A DNA stretch of 64,000 bases from Microbacterium sp. LWS13-1.2 (lineage in GTDB: Bacteria > Actinomycetota > Actinomycetes > Actinomycetales > Microbacteriaceae), in the NCBI RefSeq assembly GCF_040144835.1, contig NZ_CP151632.1, forward strand, positions 868,001-932,000, written 5' to 3'. This document shows positions 27,401 through 34,920 of this stretch, one piece after another. A program made the translations under genes and the position numbers. The notes below the pieces were generated by a model that made no database searches, had not been told where the DNA came from, and saw nothing but the letters and a program-made list of their open reading frames with translations. Position 1 is the first letter of the stretch. The number at the start of each line of letters is the position of its first letter.

Positions 27401-28351
27401 TCAAAACACCTTCTCGGCAGGTCTGAGAAAGGGCGACACGTGCGAGTCCGCGACCGTCGTGAGGCTGTCGATCAGCCGCATCTTCGCCCGATTGAGCGGC
27501 GCATCCCGCTTCATGATGATGCCCATCTGGCCAGGGATCATGTCCAGTGGGATGGGCAGGATGTCGAGTTCATCATCAGTGCTGGCGACGAGCATCGGCA
27601 GCGACGCGATGGCATCGCTCGCAAGCAGGATGGGCTTGGTCGTCACTATGCTCGAACACTCGATGAGATTGCGCGGCAGCGGAAAGCCGTTGGATGTGAA
27701 CATCTCATCGAGCGCGGGCCGAACCATCGACGAAGCGCACGGCAAGACCCACGGGTAGTTGAGCAATTCAGACAACTCAACCGGACGATCGATGGCCGGA
27801 TGCCCCCTACGCACAACCAGAGTCAACGGCTCGTCGTACAACGGAAGATAGCGATGCTCCGGCAGACGCACCCGAGGAAGTCTGCCGACCAGCAGATCGA
27901 GCTCGTCCCGGTTCAGCAGGGCGATCAGGCGCTCTTGATACGCTTCGAACACGCTGACCGTCATCGTTGGATACATCGACTTCAGGTCGACGATGGCTTT
28001 CGGCAACAGGAAATGGGCGGCCGCAAGGTTGGCACCGACGCTGACGACCCCGCTAGAGGCCATATTGACCTCATCGAGATGCTCACCGGCCCGGCGCAGT
28101 GTGTTCAGAACGACCCACGCGTACTCGAGAAAGATCTCGCCCTCGGCAGTGGGCTTCACTCCTCGCGGGCCTCGTTCGAAGAGTCTGACGCTCAAGGCCC
28201 TCTCGATCTCCTGCAACCCCCGGCTGACGAATGGCTGGGTTACGTTCAGTGCGGTTGCCGCACCGACGAGACTTCGAGCCTCGGCGACAGTCGTGACGAG
28301 AATGAGGTGTCGCATCCGGATGCGACCGTCAAGAAGTCGGTTTGAGATCAT
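27401..28351 (-). CDS. LysR-family transcriptional regulator
   Basis: A 316-residue regulator. The winged HTH is at about residues 12-72, with MRHLILVTTVAEARSLVGAA, then LNVTQPFVSRGLQEIERAL and LFERGPRGVKPTAEG. A LysR substrate-binding domain (about 100-300) follows, resembling the GbpR/PcaQ-like group that responds to sugar acids or aromatics. It stands upstream of, and in line with, the ABC importer/oxidase/aldolase operon and most likely activates it. Confidence 0.9.
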   Translation of the reverse strand: MISNRLLDGRIRMRHLILVTTVAEARSLVGAATALNVTQPFVSRGLQEIERALSVRLFERGPRGVKPTAEGEIFLEYAWVVLNTLRRAGEHLDEVNMASSGVVSVGANLAAAHFLLPKAIVDLKSMYPTMTVSVFEAYQERLIALLNRDELDLLVGRLPRVRLPEHRYLPLYDEPLTLVVRRGHPAIDRPVELSELLNYPWVLPCASSMVRPALDEMFTSNGFPLPRNLIECSSIVTTKPILLASDAIASLPMLVASTDDELDILPIPLDMIPGQMGIIMKRDAPLNRAKMRLIDSLTTVADSHVSPFLRPAEKVF

Positions 28352-28534
28352 GGTCTTCGCTCTCGATCGCGTCCGGGCGCATCCGTCTGGCTGGCGGGCC
28401 GGAATGGCCTAGCTTGTGCTATCAAAGCACTTGCGGGAGCCACACTCCATCTCTTCTCTCCTCGCAGCGTCCAACTGCACTGACTCGACCGATCCCCGTG
28501 CGCCGAACGGCCGCGCCAGCGGAAGAGGGAGCGA

Positions 28535-28564
28535 GTCTGGGCCGTCCTCGAGGACGGCCCAGAC
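28535..28564 (-). terminator. Perfect 30-bp palindrome, probable terminator of the NmrA-type gene
   Basis: GTCTGGGCCGTCCTC is followed directly by its exact reverse complement. It lies 47 nt beyond the stop of the minus-strand NmrA-type gene and before the LysR gene. There is no long T-run, as is usual for actinobacterial terminators. Confidence 0.65.
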
Positions 28565-28610
28565 GGACAGCGTCGCGGAGAAAGCGGGGTGTCACTCTCC
28601 GTTGGTCCCG

Positions 28611-29552
28611 TCAGACATCGAGATTCTCCTCGATCCAGTTCCTCAAAGTCGTAACCGGGACGGCACGGCGAGCGTTGAAGGTATCGGCCTTGTCCCACGC
28701 CACCCCGCGGCCCTGCGCGAACACGGCACGGTACTTCTTCGTCATGTTGTCTGGGTCGTCGGCAAGCTCGTCCAACAGGAGTGGCACGGTCCACTCCACG
28801 CGTTCGAACGGACGCTCGAGCACCGCTTCGAGCGTGTCCGCCAACTCGCCGTAGGTGATGGTATCGCCGGCAAGATAGACGATCTCATTGCGGATGCGAG
28901 GCTCGGTGAAGAGAATCTCGGCCGTCAGAACGCCGATATCTTCTGGCGTCGTCACTGTGACGGCTGTGTCCAGACCGCCCAAGGCGTTGACCGTGTCGTT
29001 CGGCAGGTCGACCATGCCGGAGCCAGGTTCGAACAAGTAGTTCATGAACACTCCGGTGGAGATGATGACCCACTCAGTCTCATCCTGGGATCGCAACAGC
29101 TCGCGCACGTCCAACTGAGAGTCGAAGATGTCTTGCGGGCTCCCACGGCCGATCACCTCGAAGTCAACGCCGAACTGCCAGGGAAAGTAGCGCGGGATCT
29201 TCGCCCCGAGCGCGGCGTGCGCAACTTTCATCGGCGTCTCGATCCCGGCAGCGAAGCCCGTGCAACCGATCACGGTGTCATAGTTCGCGAATACCGATGC
29301 GAGTTCGTCAATTGAGCATTCCACCAGGTCGCCCTGCACGATCTCGACTCCCAGGCTGCGAATCTCGGCGATGTCGCGGCGCTTCTCCGGCGCAGTCGAA
29401 CTGAGGCTACTCGGTCGGAGCAGAACACTTACTGTCGCACCTTCCACATCTCGAGCCCGGCGAGCGACGTTGCGCAGAACCGGCATCCCTAGCTCTCCTG
29501 CCCCGATGATGAGGATGTCTCGCGAAGTCGGTATCGAACTTGAGTCTGCCAT
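28611..29552 (-). CDS. NmrA-like NAD(P)-binding reductase (aromatic alcohol / isoflavone reductase type)
   Basis: A 313-residue atypical short-chain dehydrogenase. The N-terminal glycine motif ILIIGAGELGMPVLRNVA is followed by SVLLRPSS for NADPH binding. LGVEIVQGDLVE, YDTVIGCTGFAAGIETP and IPRYFPWQFGVDFEVIGR are those of the phenylcoumaran benzylic ether / isoflavone reductase-like group. The substrate in bacteria is usually unknown. It is read in the same direction as the LysR-ABC operon but a strong palindrome separates them, so it is likely an independent unit. Confidence 0.85.
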   Translation of the reverse strand: MADSSSIPTSRDILIIGAGELGMPVLRNVARRARDVEGATVSVLLRPSSLSSTAPEKRRDIAEIRSLGVEIVQGDLVECSIDELASVFANYDTVIGCTGFAAGIETPMKVAHAALGAKIPRYFPWQFGVDFEVIGRGSPQDIFDSQLDVRELLRSQDETEWVIISTGVFMNYLFEPGSGMVDLPNDTVNALGGLDTAVTVTTPEDIGVLTAEILFTEPRIRNEIVYLAGDTITYGELADTLEAVLERPFERVEWTVPLLLDELADDPDNMTKKYRAVFAQGRGVAWDKADTFNARRAVPVTTLRNWIEENLDV

Positions 29553-30066
29553 TTGTGCTTTCCTTACTCGAATCTGGCCGATTCTTCCGGTCGTCCGTTG
29601 TGAAATGGGCGCGATCGGCGGAGGTCAGCGGCTGAAGCTCGCCCGTGCCTCCGCTGCTCACCAGCCGACTTTCCTCGACGAGTTCAGCGCCAGCAGCTTG
29701 TCGAGAATTCCCTTTCCGTCCCCGCCACGACAGTTCGCTGGATCGTGTGAGTCCGTCAAGCATGCGCAGCAGAATCACCACGAGGATGAGTGCGAGCACG
29801 AGATCCGAGAAGCGAAGACGCCGAAGAGGACAGGGCGGCGATCGCGTCTTCGTGCGAAGTCCGCAGTCGTCGTCCGGATCGCGAGCCCTGCTCAACACGC
29901 CCCCGTTCGGTTCGGGCGCACTGTCGAGCTCCGGCTCCGCAACTCGCATGACGTCGCAACATGCTTGCGCTGATAAACCTTTACAAGTTAGGTTTTGGTC
30001 GACAGGCGCGCAACCTCCTCCCGGCGGTCTCCCGGCGCCGCATCCATCCGGCCAAAGGAGGCAGGT
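29553..30066. other. 514-bp region without a confident gene
   Basis: No reading frame here is convincing. On the minus strand from 29949 a frame starting MRVAEPELDSAP contains one hydrophobic helix (SDLVLALILVVILLRMLDG), but it continues 146 bp into the NmrA-type gene, so it may be a small membrane-protein remnant. The right end holds the promoter and operator-like dyad for the sugar transporter. Confidence 0.4.
29965..29998 (+). promoter_or_regulatory. Promoter with operator-like dyad AAACCT-N9-AGGTTT
   Basis: TTGCGC (29965-29970) and TTAGGT (29988-29993) are 17 nt apart and could be the -35 and -10 elements of the sugar transporter gene. The perfect dyad AAACCT-N9-AGGTTT (29975-29995) overlaps this promoter, suited to repression. 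Its right half TTAGGTTTT recurs before the GH3 gene at 34921. Confidence 0.5.
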
Positions 30067-31407
30067 ATGAGTACCGTCAGTGGATCCGCCGCAGGTAACC
30101 CGTCAGGAATGACGACGGCCAGCAGAACGCACGAGCATCACTGGTTCAGCGAGCCGACCGACCCGCCGAAGAAGAGCTATGTCGCGTGGCTTCTCATCGG
30201 GCAGCTGGTCTTCTTCGTCGCGCTGCTCGGCCCGGCAGTCGTGGGCCTCGGCATGAAGATCGGCGCGCTGCAAGCCTCGGGAGCGATTCCTCAGGGAGGC
30301 GAGTCCTTCAACAGCGCCGCGGCCGTTCTTGGTGGTGTCGGCGCTTTCTTCGCCACCGTCGCGAATGTTGTGTTTGGGCGCGTCTCGGACCGCACCACAT
30401 CGCGGTGGGGCCGTCGTCGCATCTGGATCGTGCTCGGCGTGACGATCATGACGATCGCCTTCGTCATCATGGCGCTCGCGCCGAACCTGATGCTCGCGAC
30501 GATCGGCTGGGCGCTCGCGCAGACAGGCGCGAACATGGCCCTCGCTCCATTCGTCGCCACGATCGCTGACCAGGTACCCAAGCAGTCGCACGGATCGGTC
30601 ACAGCCGGTCTCGGCATCGCGCAGCAGGTCGCCATAGTACTCGGCATCTACATCGCCGGCTGGTTCGCCCCCAACCTCTTGGTGGTGTTCGTGGTCCCGT
30701 CGCTCTTCGCGATCGTGGCTCTGGTGATCTTCGCGGTCGTCCTGCCGGACAAGGTGCTGCCGGTGAAACCGGACCGGATGAGTTTCGCCGAGGTCGTCCA
30801 GACATTCTGGGTGAGCCCGATCAAGTTCCCCGACTACGCGCTTGCCTGGTGGTCGCGGTTCCTGATCACGTTCGCGAGCTTCGGCTTCATTGCCTTTCGT
30901 TTCGCCTACATGCAGTTTCACCTGGGCGTGCCGGCGGAGGAGGTCCCTCTTCTGATCGCCAATACCACCCTCGTCTATACCGGCGCGCTGGTCCTCACCG
31001 CATGGGCCGCTGGGAAGATCTCCGACAGAATCGGCCGCCGCAAGATCTTCGTCTGGACCTCGACCGCGATCTACGCCGTGGGGACGTTCTCGCTGATCTT
31101 CATCAACACCGTGCCCCAGTACTACGCTCTCGAGCTCATCCTCGGTCTGGCGTACGGCATCTATGTCGGGGTCGACTACGCGCTCGTCATGGACGTACTG
31201 CCCAACCCAGACGACGCGGGCAAGGATCTCGGCGTGTTCAATATCGCGAACGCACTGCCGCAGACATTCGCACCGCTCATCGGCGGTCTTGTGCTCCTGG
31301 GGACCGGTGGGCCCAACGGCTCGGACTACGGCGTATGGTTCACACTCTGCGCCGTCGCGTGTTTGATCGGCGCGCTCGTCATCTTCCCGATCAAGAAGGT
31401 CCGCTAA
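30067..31407 (+). CDS. MFS sugar transporter (GPH/SLC45-like)
   Basis: A 446-residue, 12-helix transporter. After a hydrophilic N terminus, YVAWLLIGQLVFFVALLGPA forms helix one. FGRVSDRTTSRWGRRRIW is the loop two-three signature and resembles the glycoside-pentoside-hexuronide and SLC45 sucrose-type carriers; GKISDRIGRRKIFVW is its repeat between helices eight and nine. PNPDDAGKDLGVFNIANALPQ is typical of the same group. The ATG at 30067 has an AAGGAGG site. Placed just before two GH3 enzymes, it most likely imports a beta-glucoside or oligosaccharide. Confidence 0.88.
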   Translation: MSTVSGSAAGNPSGMTTASRTHEHHWFSEPTDPPKKSYVAWLLIGQLVFFVALLGPAVVGLGMKIGALQASGAIPQGGESFNSAAAVLGGVGAFFATVANVVFGRVSDRTTSRWGRRRIWIVLGVTIMTIAFVIMALAPNLMLATIGWALAQTGANMALAPFVATIADQVPKQSHGSVTAGLGIAQQVAIVLGIYIAGWFAPNLLVVFVVPSLFAIVALVIFAVVLPDKVLPVKPDRMSFAEVVQTFWVSPIKFPDYALAWWSRFLITFASFGFIAFRFAYMQFHLGVPAEEVPLLIANTTLVYTGALVLTAWAAGKISDRIGRRKIFVWTSTAIYAVGTFSLIFINTVPQYYALELILGLAYGIYVGVDYALVMDVLPNPDDAGKDLGVFNIANALPQTFAPLIGGLVLLGTGGPNGSDYGVWFTLCAVACLIGALVIFPIKKVR

Positions 31408-31412
31408 CCGGC

Positions 31413-31447
31413 CGCCGCGGCCGGCCCCGATCGGGTCGGCCGCGGCG
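31413..31447 (+). terminator. GC-rich hairpin between transporter and GH3 gene
   Basis: CGCCGCGGCCG (31413-31423) pairs with CGGCCGCGGCG (31437-31447) across a 13-nt loop. It begins 6 nt after the transporter stop and may attenuate transcription into the GH3 gene or end it. Confidence 0.6.
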
Positions 31448-31514
31448 CTCTCCCGTCGCTTCCCACGCTGGGCCGTCGAGCGCGCTGCCCAGCACACGAC
31501 ACGGAAGAATGAAC

Positions 31515-34277
31515 ATGAACCGCGATGCATCCATCCCTGCTCAGTCCTGGGCGACCGACGAAGTCGAAGCACGTGTGAACGCGCTGCTCGGCGAGATGAC
31601 CCTCGACGAGAAGATCGCCTTCGTCACGGGCGGGCTGAACTGGAACTACGCGTTCTACGCCCGTCCGCTCGAACGACTCGGCATCCCTGCACTGCAGATG
31701 GCCGACGGTCCCGCCGGAGTCCGCGTCAACAGAGGGGACGTGCACGAAGGCAAGGCGACGGCCCTGCCCGCCCCGATCGCCCTCGCCGCCACGTGGGACC
31801 CGGAGCTCGCGTGGGAGTACGGCACCGTGATCGGGGCGGAGGCCCGCGCCACCGACCACAACGTCTCGCTCGGCCCGGCGGTCGATATCGCACGGGTTCC
31901 GCTCGGCGGCCGCACGTTCGAGTCGTACGGCGAAGACCCGCGGCTGGCCGCCGCGATCGGCGTCGCATTCGTCCGCGCCGTACAGGCGCAGGGCGTCCAG
32001 GCATGTGCCAAGCACTTCGCCATCAACAATCAGGAGGACCACCGCACCTCGATCGATGCCGTCATCGACGAGCGCACCATGCGTGAGTTGTACCTTCCGC
32101 CGTTCGAAGCACTCATCCGCGAGGGCGACGTGGCATCGATGATGGGCTCGTTCAACCGCATCAACGGCACGTTCGCATGCGAGAACCCGACTCTTCTCAC
32201 CGACATCCTGCGCGGTGCGTTCGGATTCCGCGGGTGGGTGATGAGCGACTACGGTGCCAACCACTCGACGGCACCCGCCATCAACGCCGGCCTGGACCAA
32301 GAGCAGCCGGCCGAGGGCCACTGGGGCGGACAGCTGTGGCATGGCGTGCAGAACGGCGAGGTGGCCGAGACGACTCTGGATGAGAGCGTGCGCCGTATCC
32401 TGCGTCCGCTGATTGGGCTCGGACAGCTCGAGAGCCCGGCATCCCTCGGGGAGTTCCCCGAGGACGAGCATCACCTGATCGCGCAGCGGATCGCGGAGGC
32501 ATCCATGGTGCTCCTCCGCAACGATGGCATCCTGCCGCTGTCCGGCGTTCGCAGAGTCGCGCTCATCGGCACCGACGTAGACACCGCAGGCGCCAAGGGG
32601 GGCGGCAGCTCGCTGGTGCGCGCGACGAGGGAGATCTCGCCGCTCGAGGGTCTCACCCGCGCTTTCGGCGATGGCGTCGAGATCGGTCTCGCCTTTGGCG
32701 CGGAGCCGGTCACCCCCGGCGTGCTGCTGCCGGGACCGCCGACCGTTCCGGAGGCGTTCTTTTCGACGCCCGATGGGAAGCGGGGACTCGTCTCCGAATG
32801 GTGGACCAGCACCGACCACAGCGGCGAGCCCCTCGTCTCGCGCGTCGACGGCCTCATCGAGCACAACCTTGGGGCCCACAACTTCCCCGGCTTCAACGCT
32901 GGCTCGCCGCGCTATGAGCCGTTGCCCGGTGAGCTGAACGGTCAGTCGTCGGCACGATGGACGGGAACCCTCACTGTCCCGGTCACAGGCACCTACCTGT
33001 TCACCGTCACCGCGCTCGGCCGATTCTCGTTTGAGCTCGGCGAAACCGTGGTGGCTTCGAGCGACACGACGTCGATGCGTAATAGCACGACGGCGGAGGT
33101 CGACGCCTCGAGGTCGACCCTCGCCGTGATCGACGGGGCCGACGCGACCGAACTCGAGGCTCATGAACGTGCCGGAGTCCAGCCGTACAACTGGGGAGGA
33201 GATGGTGGAGGTTCTGCCGCGATGTACGACGTCTCGATCGTGCTCGTCGCCGGCAGGCCCTACCGTGTCCGATTGGAGTACGCCGCGGACGACCCTTCGC
33301 AGGGTTTCCTGCTGGGCGCTCGTATCCGGCTGGGCTGGATGCCTCCCGCGGGCGTGGTCTCCCCGGACATCATTGCCGCCGCGGAACTCGCCGCCGCATC
33401 CGATGTCGCGATCGTCGTCGTCCGCACGTATGAAGCGGAGTCCGACGATCGGCCGAGCATGCTCCTGCCGAGCGGACAGGATGCCCTCGTGCGCGCGGTG
33501 CTCGCGGCAAACCCCCGCACAGTGGTGGTGCTGATGACGGGGGCGCCCGTCGACATGACGGACTGGGGTGCGGAGCCGGCGGCCCTGGTGCAGGCCTGGT
33601 TCCCCGGCCAGGCGCAGGGAGACGCGCTCGCGCGCGTCCTCACGGGTTCGGTCGAGCCCGGAGGACGACTGCCGCTGACCCTCCCCCGCGATCTGTCCCA
33701 GACGCCCGGCGCAACTGTCGCACAGTACCCGGGCGTCGATGGGAAGGCGCACTACAGCGAAGGTGTGTTCGTCGGGTATCGCGCCGTGCGATCGGACGGG
33801 GCGCAGCCGGCATTTCCGTTCGGCCACGGGCTCGCCTACACCTCGTTCGCCTACGAGGAGCTCGTCGTCGAAGCGGGCACCAGGGAGGCCATCGCCACGT
33901 TGTCGGTCACGGTGCGCAACGTTGGTCCGCGAGCGGGGTCTGAGGTCGTGCAGGTGTATGTAGGCGAACTTCCTGTCGACGTGCCGACGCCCGAACGCCA
34001 GCTCGCCGCGTTCCGGAAGCTTCACCTCGAGCCCGGCGCGACGGCACGCGTCACCCTCGAGATCCCGGCTCGCGCGGTGTCGTACTTCGACGTTGCCACA
34101 CACGATTGGGTGATCGCCGATGGCATCGTGGACGTGCTCATCGGGGCGTCCTCGCAGGACATCCGGCTAACCTCATCCATCCCGGTCGGAGCATCTCGCT
34201 CCGTCGAGGAGTGGGTGCCGGACTCGGCGGCGGGATGGGAGGAGAGCGATCCCACCGTCGTGGGTGCGATGCCATAG
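31515..34277 (+). CDS. Glycoside hydrolase family 3 beta-glucosidase with PA14 insertion
   Basis: A 920-residue enzyme in the order GH3 N-terminal barrel (about 20-330), GH3 C-terminal domain split by a PA14 domain (about 420-610), and a C-terminal fibronectin III-like domain (about 845-905). The nucleophile is Asp245 in WVMSDYGANHS. MADGPAGVRVN, KHFAINNQE and SYGEDPRLAA are GH3 substrate-site motifs. PA14-bearing GH3 enzymes cleave beta-glucosides and related oligosaccharides, and the PA14 domain shapes chain-length preference. No signal peptide is visible, so it acts on imported sugar. ATG 31515 is preferred to 31509 because the GGAAG site is 8 nt away. Confidence 0.92.
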   Translation: MNRDASIPAQSWATDEVEARVNALLGEMTLDEKIAFVTGGLNWNYAFYARPLERLGIPALQMADGPAGVRVNRGDVHEGKATALPAPIALAATWDPELAWEYGTVIGAEARATDHNVSLGPAVDIARVPLGGRTFESYGEDPRLAAAIGVAFVRAVQAQGVQACAKHFAINNQEDHRTSIDAVIDERTMRELYLPPFEALIREGDVASMMGSFNRINGTFACENPTLLTDILRGAFGFRGWVMSDYGANHSTAPAINAGLDQEQPAEGHWGGQLWHGVQNGEVAETTLDESVRRILRPLIGLGQLESPASLGEFPEDEHHLIAQRIAEASMVLLRNDGILPLSGVRRVALIGTDVDTAGAKGGGSSLVRATREISPLEGLTRAFGDGVEIGLAFGAEPVTPGVLLPGPPTVPEAFFSTPDGKRGLVSEWWTSTDHSGEPLVSRVDGLIEHNLGAHNFPGFNAGSPRYEPLPGELNGQSSARWTGTLTVPVTGTYLFTVTALGRFSFELGETVVASSDTTSMRNSTTAEVDASRSTLAVIDGADATELEAHERAGVQPYNWGGDGGGSAAMYDVSIVLVAGRPYRVRLEYAADDPSQGFLLGARIRLGWMPPAGVVSPDIIAAAELAAASDVAIVVVRTYEAESDDRPSMLLPSGQDALVRAVLAANPRTVVVLMTGAPVDMTDWGAEPAALVQAWFPGQAQGDALARVLTGSVEPGGRLPLTLPRDLSQTPGATVAQYPGVDGKAHYSEGVFVGYRAVRSDGAQPAFPFGHGLAYTSFAYEELVVEAGTREAIATLSVTVRNVGPRAGSEVVQVYVGELPVDVPTPERQLAAFRKLHLEPGATARVTLEIPARAVSYFDVATHDWVIADGIVDVLIGASSQDIRLTSSIPVGASRSVEEWVPDSAAGWEESDPTVVGAMP

Positions 34278-34287
34278 GCTGACCCCC

Positions 34288-34878
34288 ATGGCGACCCGGG
34301 GACCCTACGCGAAAGGAACCGCGAAACGGGCAGAGATCCTGGAAGCGGCACTCGAAGCCGTGGCGCAGCACGGCACCCGTCGTACATACGTGAGCGAGAT
34401 CGCTGAGCGCGTAGGTCTCACACAGACGGGCCTCATGCACCACTTCCGCTCGCGCGAGGAGCTCTACGAGGAGGTGATCCGCGCGCGCGACGAGCACGAC
34501 CGCGCCACCTACGCCGACGCGCCGACGGGCATCGAGGGCTTCTTCGCCGTCATCGAGCACAACCAGGAGGTCCCCGGCCTCGTCCAGCTGTACGTCGAGT
34601 TCTCCGCCGAGGCGACGCACTCCGAGCATCCGTCACACCACTTCTTCCTCGAGCGCTACGCGAGCCTGCGCACCGCGCTGGAACGGGATGTCGCGCTGGC
34701 CCGCGAATCGGGCGATATGGGCGGGAATGTGGATCCCACAGCCGTGGCGGACCTCCTGATCGCCGCGGCGGACGGGCTGCAAGTGCAGTGGCTGCTCGAT
34801 CGTTCCGTCGACATGGGCGGCCGCTTGCGCGCACTGTGGAGCAGCTTGTGCCTTGCCTCATGGGCGGACCACGCTTAA
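34288..34878 (+). CDS. TetR-family transcriptional regulator
   Basis: A 196-residue regulator. The HTH at about residues 10-55 contains RAEILEAALEAVAQHG, then YVSEIAERVGLTQTGLMHHF, which is a canonical TetR recognition helix. The C-terminal ligand domain includes QLYVEFSAEATHSEHPSHHF. It starts 10 nt after the GH3 stop and precedes the second GH3 gene, whose promoter carries a motif shared with the transporter promoter, so it is the natural candidate for local control. Similar TetR proteins sit beside beta-glucosidases in other actinobacteria. Confidence 0.88.
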   Translation: MATRGPYAKGTAKRAEILEAALEAVAQHGTRRTYVSEIAERVGLTQTGLMHHFRSREELYEEVIRARDEHDRATYADAPTGIEGFFAVIEHNQEVPGLVQLYVEFSAEATHSEHPSHHFFLERYASLRTALERDVALARESGDMGGNVDPTAVADLLIAAADGLQVQWLLDRSVDMGGRLRALWSSLCLASWADHA

Positions 34879-34903
34879 AAGTCTGAGCCACTTAGGTTTT
34901 TGG
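34875..34903 (+). promoter_or_regulatory. Operator-like motif upstream of the second GH3 gene
   Basis: The stretch holds AAAAGT-N7-ACTTAGGTTTTTGG. The right half TTAGGTTTT matches 29989-29996 in the transporter promoter and both copies are followed within one or two bases by GG. It lies 18-46 nt before the ATG at 34921. Confidence 0.45.
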
Positions 34904-34920
34904 GTGCAACGTGTGACAGG

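Noticed and set aside
22243..29552. Full mycofactocin cluster
   Set aside because: Only the MftD-like gene is present; no precursor peptide, radical SAM or glycosyltransferase genes lie nearby.
29407..29949. 180-codon minus-strand frame with one hydrophobic helix
   Set aside because: It overlaps the NmrA-type gene by 146 bp in another frame and has no recognisable family; kept only as a note on the intergenic region.
31404..34103. 899-codon open frame on the minus strand
   Set aside because: It is antisense to the PA14-bearing GH3 gene, has no domain and an arginine-rich composition.
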